From NCBI GenBank assembly GCA_946631535.1, contig CAMPAF010000086.1, positions 1-10,385 of the forward strand: DNA of 10,385 nucleotides, in the 5' to 3' direction. Shown here one piece after another: positions 5,912 to 10,385 of the stretch. Position 1 is the first letter of the stretch. The number at the start of each line of letters is the position of its first letter. The stretch comes from an uncultured Verrucomicrobiota bacterium. Its GTDB lineage: Bacteria > Verrucomicrobiota > Kiritimatiellia > RFP12 > UBA1067. Made by a program: the position numbers and the translations under genes. The notes beneath the pieces were generated by a model that saw only the letters and a program-made list of their open reading frames with translations, did no database searches and was not told where the DNA came from.

Positions 5912-6960
5912 CGAGCGTCTCCCGGCACGGCGAACGCCTGATCCAGCCAGGTGGCGTCCTCGGCCTGGGCCGTCGGCAACGCGGGTTTGGCCGCCCGTCT
6001 GCCCGGCGGCGAAAGCAAGAGGTACGCGCCGGCCGCGACGCCCAGCGCGGCAGCGAGCCCTGCCGCCCACGCCATCGGGCGAGCGAAGAGGCTGCGACCA
6101 GGCGCAACGGACGGCGAGGTCAGGCGGGCGGCAAGCCTTACGAGGTCGAGCGGACGCTTGGCGGGATCCTCGGCCAGCATCTGCGGCAAGATTTCCTGCC
6201 AGCGGTTCTCGAAGTGCCGTAGCAGGTTGAGGTCGGTCCGGCCGTGCGTGACGAGGCTCCTGTCGTACCACACGCCCGTGAGCAGCTTGAAGAAGACGAC
6301 GCCGAGCGAATAGACGTCTGCCGCCGGCGTCACCTCCTCGCCGCGCAGGACCTCCGGCGCCATGTACCCTTTGGTGCCCATGATGAGCTTGCCGCCCGAC
6401 ACCGCGTCCGTCGTGGAAACCATCGTCTGGGAGACGTCAAGATCGGTGCGCAGCCTGTCGCCCAGAACTTTCGAGATGCCGAAATCGGAAAGCACAACGT
6501 GCCGCTCCGGCGCGAGGAGGATGTTGTTGAGCTTGATGTCGCGATGGACGATGCCCTGCGCATGGACGTAGGCGAGCGCCTGGCAAAGCTCGCCGAACCA
6601 CTGCACGAGATGCTCTTCGTCCGCGCTGCCCTGCTCGACGTCCGCCAGCGTGTACGCAGCGCCGTCCTTGTAGAGGACAAGATCCATAACGTAGTAGAGA
6701 ATCCCGTTCTCCTCGTCCCAGGCGAGGTCGAACACGCGTACGAGGTTCGGATGGCGGAGCCGCGCGAGGAGGCGTCCCTCGGCGAGAAACCGCTTGCGGA
6801 ACAGCTCGGCGTGGCCCTTCTCCAGCGTGAAGGTCTTGAGCGCGTAGCGGACGCCGAGCGTGACGTGCTCGACCTCGTACACGGCCCCCATGCCGCCCGT
6901 GCCCAGCGCGCGGACGATGCGGTACGAACCGACGACGAATCCCGGCTTCAGCTCCTGCAT
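5908..6960 (-). CDS. Membrane-anchored Hanks-type Ser/Thr protein kinase, 350 aa
   Basis: A complete kinase domain is present: Gly loop GTGGMGAVY (20-28), ATP lysine Lys42 in ALK, helix-C Glu61, catalytic loop HRDIKLNN (139-146; Asp141, Lys143, Asn146), DFG (159-161), GTKGYMAPE (195-203) and ADVYSLG (214-220). The activation segment between DFG and APE is long (about 33 residues between the motifs) and rich in Ser/Thr (177-184). All catalytic residues are kept, so it should be active. One hydrophobic helix at about 296-316 follows, then an Arg-containing stop and a short tail of about 34 residues. The kinase domain therefore faces the cytoplasm, with no sizeable PASTA or other sensor domain outside. 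ATG at 6960 lies inside the 3' end of rlmN (13-base overlap) behind GGAGGCGGGGAGG. Its stop overlaps the sigma-factor start, so the sigma factor is the most likely partner or substrate. Confidence 0.94.
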   Translation of the reverse strand: MQELKPGFVVGSYRIVRALGTGGMGAVYEVEHVTLGVRYALKTFTLEKGHAELFRKRFLAEGRLLARLRHPNLVRVFDLAWDEENGILYYVMDLVLYKDGAAYTLADVEQGSADEEHLVQWFGELCQALAYVHAQGIVHRDIKLNNILLAPERHVVLSDFGISKVLGDRLRTDLDVSQTMVSTTDAVSGGKLIMGTKGYMAPEVLRGEEVTPAADVYSLGVVFFKLLTGVWYDRSLVTHGRTDLNLLRHFENRWQEILPQMLAEDPAKRPLDLVRLAARLTSPSVAPGRSLFARPMAWAAGLAAALGVAAGAYLLLSPPGRRAAKPALPTAQAEDATWLDQAFAVPGDAR

Positions 6961-8039
6961 GGCGCCTCCCCGCCTCCTTCCTTGCCCGCGGTACGCAGGC
7001 GAAGCTGGCCGCAGGCCGCCGCCACGTCCTTGCCGCGGCTGCGGCGGAGCATCGTCTGGATGTGCGCCTTCATCAGCACGTCGAGGAACGCGAGCTGCGT
7101 CGCCTCGTCGGGCGTCTGGAAGTCGGGCCGGTGGTCGACGGGCGAGAGCGGAATCAAATTCACCTTGCAGGATGGCAGCGTCTTCAGCCGGCGCACCAGC
7201 TCCTCGGCGCAGGCGCGCGAGTCGTTGAGCCCCTTCACGAGCGTGTACTCGAACGTGATCACTCGGCCCGTGGCGCGCGTGTAGTCGCGGCACGCGGCCA
7301 GCAGCTCGTCGATCGGCCACCTCTTGTTCACGGGCATCAGCTGCGAGCGCAGCTCGTCGTTCGGCGCGTGCAGCGATACGGAAAGTTCGAACTGGTAACC
7401 TTCCGCCGCCAGCTTCGCGAAGCCGGGCACGATGCCGCACGTGGAGAGCGTGATGTGGCGCGCGCCGAGGTTGGGCCCCTTGCCGGCATTCAGCACCTTG
7501 AGAGCGCGTAGCGTCTCGTCGTAGTTCGCGAACGGTTCGCCCATGCCCATCACCACCAGGTTGGTGAGGCAAAGGCCGGAGCCCTGCCGCTTGTTCTCCG
7601 GCGAGGCGAAGAGGTGCTGGGCCGTCATCACCTGCGCAACGATCTCGTCGGCGGCGAGCGAACGCACGAGCCCCTTGCTGCCGGACGCGCAGAACACGCA
7701 GCCCATCGCGCATCCGACCTGCGTGGAGACGCACTGCGTGAAGCGCCCCTTCGCGGGAATCACCACCGTCTCCACGGAGTTTCCGTCGGAAAGCCCGAGC
7801 AGGAGTTTTGTCGTGCCGTCCTCGGCGCGGTCTTGTGCCAGCACTTCCGGCACGCGCAGGGGAAACTCCGCCTTCAGCGTCTCGCGGAAGTCCTTGGGAA
7901 GGGTAGTGGCGGCGTCCCAGTCCATGATCCAGTCTCGGTAGAGGCTCTGGAGTATCTGGTCGGCGCGGAACGCGCGCAGGCCGCGAGCGACGAGGAGCGG
8001 CTTCCACTCGTCGGGATGTATCGACCAGGCGGGCGTCAT
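6948..8039 (-). CDS. rlmN: Dual-specificity RNA methyltransferase RlmN (23S rRNA A2503 / tRNA A37 C2), 363 aa
   Basis: A radical-SAM enzyme that methylates C2 of A2503 in 23S rRNA and, in E. coli, A37 of certain tRNAs, acting in the cytoplasm. The [4Fe-4S] motif CAMGCVFC supplies Cys110, Cys114 and Cys117. GMGEP at 164-168 is the SAM-binding segment. Both mechanistic cysteines are present: Cys103 in QCVSTQVG (E. coli Cys118) and Cys343 in ACGQL (E. coli Cys355, the one that carries the methyl group). Length is normal. ATG at 8039 overlaps the TetR stop as ATGA. The last residues (GKEGGGEAPCRS) are encoded by DNA that also holds the kinase's Shine-Dalgarno sequence and start, which explains the Gly-rich tail. 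Cfr, the C8-methylating resistance relative, is less likely in this housekeeping-like operon but would need alignment to exclude fully. Confidence 0.95.
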   Translation of the reverse strand: MTPAWSIHPDEWKPLLVARGLRAFRADQILQSLYRDWIMDWDAATTLPKDFRETLKAEFPLRVPEVLAQDRAEDGTTKLLLGLSDGNSVETVVIPAKGRFTQCVSTQVGCAMGCVFCASGSKGLVRSLAADEIVAQVMTAQHLFASPENKRQGSGLCLTNLVVMGMGEPFANYDETLRALKVLNAGKGPNLGARHITLSTCGIVPGFAKLAAEGYQFELSVSLHAPNDELRSQLMPVNKRWPIDELLAACRDYTRATGRVITFEYTLVKGLNDSRACAEELVRRLKTLPSCKVNLIPLSPVDHRPDFQTPDEATQLAFLDVLMKAHIQTMLRRSRGKDVAAACGQLRLRTAGKEGGGEAPCRS

Positions 8040-8632
8040 TTCCGTGCAAGCCCCTTCAGCAGCTCGTCGATGCGGTTCATCACGTCAGTCAGCGCGGCGT
8101 CGCCGCTCACCGTGAGGCGCAGCACGGCGCTCTCGAACTGGGCGTAGAGGAGGTCGGTGTAGACGTCGGGGTTCACGTCGGCGCGGAACTCGCCGTAGTG
8201 GATGCCGCCCACGAGCAGCGTGTGGAGGATGCGCTTGAGGCCGATCGTGAACGTCATGATGCGCCGCGTCATGTCGTGCTTGCCACGCTTCATGGCCATC
8301 ACGAAGTCGATGATGACGGAGAGGAACTCCCGGTTGTCGAAGAGAGTCGCCGTGACAGCGGTGCATATCTGGCGGAGGCGGACGGACGCGGGGAGCTTCG
8401 CGCGCATGATTTCGGCATGCTTCTGGACGACCCTGTCGAGCGCGAGGAAGATGGCGGCGTCGAATATCTGCCGCTTGTTCTTGAAGTAGCGGTACAGGAT
8501 CGTGCGCGCGATGCCGCTGCTGTCGGCAAGATCCTGGAACGTGACGTCGTTGTAGCCCTGCCGCGCGAACAGCTGTATGGCGTTCGCGATGATCACTTGC
8601 TTGCGCGCGCGATGGTCGACAATGGCCTTCAT
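8036..8632 (-). CDS. TetR/AcrR-family transcriptional regulator, 198 aa
   Basis: The N-terminal 60 residues are a classic TetR DNA-binding domain: helix 1 IIANAIQLFARQGYNDVTF (14-32), then the helix-turn-helix LADSSGIARTILYRYFKNK (35-53). The remaining helical domain, with a hydrophobic stretch LSVIIDFVMAMKRG, would bind an unknown ligand and form the dimer. ATG at 8632 has AAGGAG 8 bases upstream. It lies 30 bases after the flavoprotein gene and overlaps rlmN by 4 bases, so it is made from the operon A transcript. TetR proteins often control their own operon or a neighbour. Since the first gene feeds electrons from flavoprotein dehydrogenases, an acyl-CoA or similar ligand is possible, but this is inference. 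I see no clear operator palindrome near 10300. Confidence 0.93.
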   Translation of the reverse strand: MKAIVDHRARKQVIIANAIQLFARQGYNDVTFQDLADSSGIARTILYRYFKNKRQIFDAAIFLALDRVVQKHAEIMRAKLPASVRLRQICTAVTATLFDNREFLSVIIDFVMAMKRGKHDMTRRIMTFTIGLKRILHTLLVGGIHYGEFRADVNPDVYTDLLYAQFESAVLRLTVSGDAALTDVMNRIDELLKGLARK

Positions 8633-8662
8633 CCAGTGAGCTCCTTGGCCGGCGGTGCGCCG

Positions 8663-10273
8663 CTACATCCGCGTGTAGCGCGGCCCGTCGCCGCCCTGCG
8701 GGAATGTCCAGTCGATGTTGCCGCACGGGCACTTGATCTTGCAGGTCTTGCAGTGCAGGCAGTTCGAGAAGTCGACCTGCAGGTGTCCCTCGTCGCGGCG
8801 GTACACCTCCGCCGGACAGAAGCGCGTGCAAGGCGAGCCGTACTTCTCATCGCACTTCGCGCAGGCGGCAGGATCCTTGATCTTGAGGTGGCAGGGCTGG
8901 TCCTCCTCGTGGATCGTGCCGCTCATGAACACGTCCGTCAGGCGGTCGGGCTGGATCGGCGACGCCTCGATCGCGTCAGCCTGCTCGCGCGCGAGCTTCG
9001 CGCGGTCGAGCGGACGCAGCGCGGCGGCGTCGCCCTCGTCGCAGCCAGGCACGCGGAACCACGGGAACTTTCCGAACGTTGCCCATGCGAGCCCCGCCGC
9101 CATCACGCCGTATGGCATGCCCCACGAGAAAGACGCACGCACGTTGCGCACGCGCTCCATCTCCTTCCAGCCGGGGATTTCCTTCAGGCGGTCAGGATAC
9201 GTCTCGAGGCCCTTGCCGTCCCTCAGCTCGTCGAGGATCGCCCCCGCGGCAGCGACGCCGCTCTGGAACGCGATGTGGACGCCCTTGATGCGCAGGGAGT
9301 CGAGCAGCCCTGCGCCGTCGCCCACGATCACGCAGCCAGGCACGTACGGCTTCGGGACGGCGTAGAACCCGCCCTCGGGAATCACCTTCGCCCCGTATGC
9401 GACCGTCTTGCCGCCGCGGATGTGGCGCTTGACGCACTTCGCCGACTTGAACCGGCGGAAGAGCGTGAACGGGTCGATCTCCGCCCGGGCGTAGTCGAGC
9501 GCGTAGGCGTAGCCCACCATCACCTGCGTTTCAGAGACGTGGTAGACGAACCCGCCGCCGTACGTGCTGAAGTCGCTGGGCCAGCCGAACGTGTGCATCA
9601 CCTCGCCCGCCGTCTGCGTGCCGGACGGCACCTCAATCAGCTCCTTGATGGCGAGCGCGTACGTCTGCGGCCGCGTGCCCTGCAGGCCTTTCTCCGCGAT
9701 CAGCTTCTCAGTGAGGATGCCGCATCCGCCTTCGGCGAGCACGGTAACCTTTGCGCGGATTTCCTCCGGAGCGAGGTAGTTGGACTTCCTGCTGCCGTCC
9801 TTGTCGAGTCCCTTCGCGCCCGTGCGCGCGCCAACGATGCGGCCGTCCTCCTCCACCAGCTCCGCGACGGCGTAGCCGGTGTACACCTCGACGCCTGCCT
9901 TCTGGGCGACCTGCCCGAGCCATGCGACGACCTTGGTCAGCGACACGACCGGATAGCCCATGGAGCTCATCATCGGCGGCATCCACGGGATGCGGATGGA
10001 GTACCCCCGCGTCAGCAGCGAGCGGAACGACTCCTTCACCACCTTCGTCTCGCACGGCAGCTGCGCAACCTCTTCCTGCGTGAGGAAGCCTTCAAATCCG
10101 CTCGGATCGACAATGGCGCCGGAAAGGACGTGCGAGCCGAGGCTGCGTCCCTTGTCGAGCACCACGACGCGCAGCGGCTTGTCGCCGCGCCGCGCCGCCT
10201 CGCGCACGATGGAAATGGCTGTGGCCAGGCCTGCGGGGCCGGCACCAACAATCAATACGTCCGTCTCAATCAT
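8663..10273 (-). CDS. Electron transfer flavoprotein:quinone oxidoreductase (ETF-QO), 536 aa
   Basis: Takes electrons from reduced ETF and passes them through FAD and a [4Fe-4S] cluster to the membrane quinone pool, as part of fatty-acid, amino-acid or related oxidation. The FAD-binding GAGPAG is at 10-15, LDKG (38-41) ends the second strand, and GSHVLSGAIVDP (45-56) is typical of the family. VIVGDGAGLLDSLRIKGVH is the second FAD motif. The C-terminal domain has HEEDQPCHL, RFCPAEVY and CLHCKTC (505-511), the four expected cluster ligands. After them mammalian enzymes have DIKDP, whereas this protein has KIKCPCGNI with two extra cysteines (515, 517), closer to FixX-type ferredoxins. The ending WTFPQGGDGP is conserved. 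ATG at 10273 is chosen because the promoter lies in the upstream extension of the frame. ETF genes are not in the window. Confidence 0.95.
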   Translation of the reverse strand: MIETDVLIVGAGPAGLATAISIVREAARRGDKPLRVVVLDKGRSLGSHVLSGAIVDPSGFEGFLTQEEVAQLPCETKVVKESFRSLLTRGYSIRIPWMPPMMSSMGYPVVSLTKVVAWLGQVAQKAGVEVYTGYAVAELVEEDGRIVGARTGAKGLDKDGSRKSNYLAPEEIRAKVTVLAEGGCGILTEKLIAEKGLQGTRPQTYALAIKELIEVPSGTQTAGEVMHTFGWPSDFSTYGGGFVYHVSETQVMVGYAYALDYARAEIDPFTLFRRFKSAKCVKRHIRGGKTVAYGAKVIPEGGFYAVPKPYVPGCVIVGDGAGLLDSLRIKGVHIAFQSGVAAAGAILDELRDGKGLETYPDRLKEIPGWKEMERVRNVRASFSWGMPYGVMAAGLAWATFGKFPWFRVPGCDEGDAAALRPLDRAKLAREQADAIEASPIQPDRLTDVFMSGTIHEEDQPCHLKIKDPAACAKCDEKYGSPCTRFCPAEVYRRDEGHLQVDFSNCLHCKTCKIKCPCGNIDWTFPQGGDGPRYTRM

Positions 10274-10303
10274 GTCTCTCGTCCTGTAGATGTGGTCGCG
10301 CGC

Positions 10304-10312
10304 ATTATACCA
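10304..10312 (-). promoter_or_regulatory. Extended -10 promoter of operon A
   Basis: On the - strand TGG (10312-10310) is followed by a perfect TATAAT (10309-10304), forming an extended -10 element. The region 17 bases upstream reads TTCCGC, a poor -35, which extended -10 promoters tolerate. Transcription should start near 10297, about 24 bases before the ATG at 10273, with AGGACGAGAG in between as ribosome site. Confidence 0.7.
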
Positions 10313-10385
10313 AACCTCGGCGCGTCGCGGAAGGGCGCATCTGCGTAATTCACCGCCGAGCCTTCTGATGATTGGAAACAACTAT

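Noticed and set aside
5912..6271. Upstream extension of the sigma-factor frame
   Set aside because: It overlaps the kinase gene and has shadow composition. The ATG at 5911 gives a normal ECF length and an ATGA overlap.
6961..8049. Upstream extension of the kinase frame through rlmN
   Set aside because: The extension is Arg/Ala-rich shadow sequence over rlmN. The kinase domain starts normally at the ATG at 6960, which has a strong ribosome site.
8198..10348. 716-codon open frame on the + strand
   Set aside because: It lies opposite ETF-QO and the TetR gene, its translation is Arg/His/Val/Leu-rich with no motifs, and such antisense frames are expected in GC-rich codons. The - strand genes have clear family signatures.
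10274..10381. N-terminal extension of ETF-QO from the ATG at 10381
   Set aside because: It would place the promoter TGGTATAAT inside the coding region and precede the FAD motif with unrelated residues. The start at 10273 puts GAGPAG at its usual place.
1..10385. CRISPR array, insertion sequence, integrase or phage genes
   Set aside because: No regularly spaced repeats, transposase, integrase or terminal repeats were seen on either strand by reading.

Overview
The window comes from a GC-rich bacterial chromosome with dense gene packing. Two tRNA genes lie at the left edge on the + strand and ten protein genes all lie on the - strand. Stop-start overlaps (ATGA) and gaps of a few bases are common. 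The mix of an ECF sigma factor encoded directly after a membrane Ser/Thr kinase, a secreted SUMF1-type protein with a WW...hAxxxYrkA...GLkk...EKRI segment, and a small zinc-ribbon protein fits the PVC superphylum (Verrucomicrobiota/Kiritimatiellota/Lentisphaerota or Planctomycetota). This is an inference from gene content remembered for those groups, not a proven placement.

Layout, read in the direction of transcription (right to left). Operon A starts at an extended -10 promoter (about 10304-10312) and runs: electron-transfer-flavoprotein:quinone oxidoreductase (8663-10273), TetR-family regulator (8036-8632), 23S rRNA/tRNA adenine C2 methyltransferase RlmN (6948-8039), membrane-anchored Ser/Thr kinase (5908-6960) and ECF sigma factor (5309-5911). 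The last four genes overlap one another or nearly so. A 253-base gap (5056-5308) holds stem-loops and an 8-bp inverted repeat but no clear sigma70 promoter. It precedes a stand-alone gene for an exported SUMF1 (formylglycine-generating-enzyme-like) protein (3343-5055), which ends at two hairpins that probably form a terminator. Operon B begins at a good sigma70 promoter (TTGACA-17-TAAACT, 3215-3243) and runs: Gfo/Idh/MocA-family protein (2087-3175), small zinc-ribbon protein (1866-2075), a GT4-like glycosyltransferase N-domain protein (1199-1858) and a membrane-anchored DNA/RNA non-specific endonuclease (141-1196). The nuclease stop codon lies 4 bases from the 3' end of a convergent tRNA gene.

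How the genes may work together. The kinase-sigma pair looks like a phospho-signalling transcription switch of the kind known for STK-linked ECF sigma factors in Planctomycetes. The SUMF1 gene just downstream, with its own leader, is a natural candidate target, but this is a hypothesis. Operon B is odd because two of its proteins keep their family fold signatures while lacking parts normally needed for catalysis: the oxidoreductase has lost all three expected catalytic residues, and the glycosyltransferase lacks the whole donor-binding domain. Together with a zinc ribbon and an exported nuclease they form a cassette I do not recognise as a named system.
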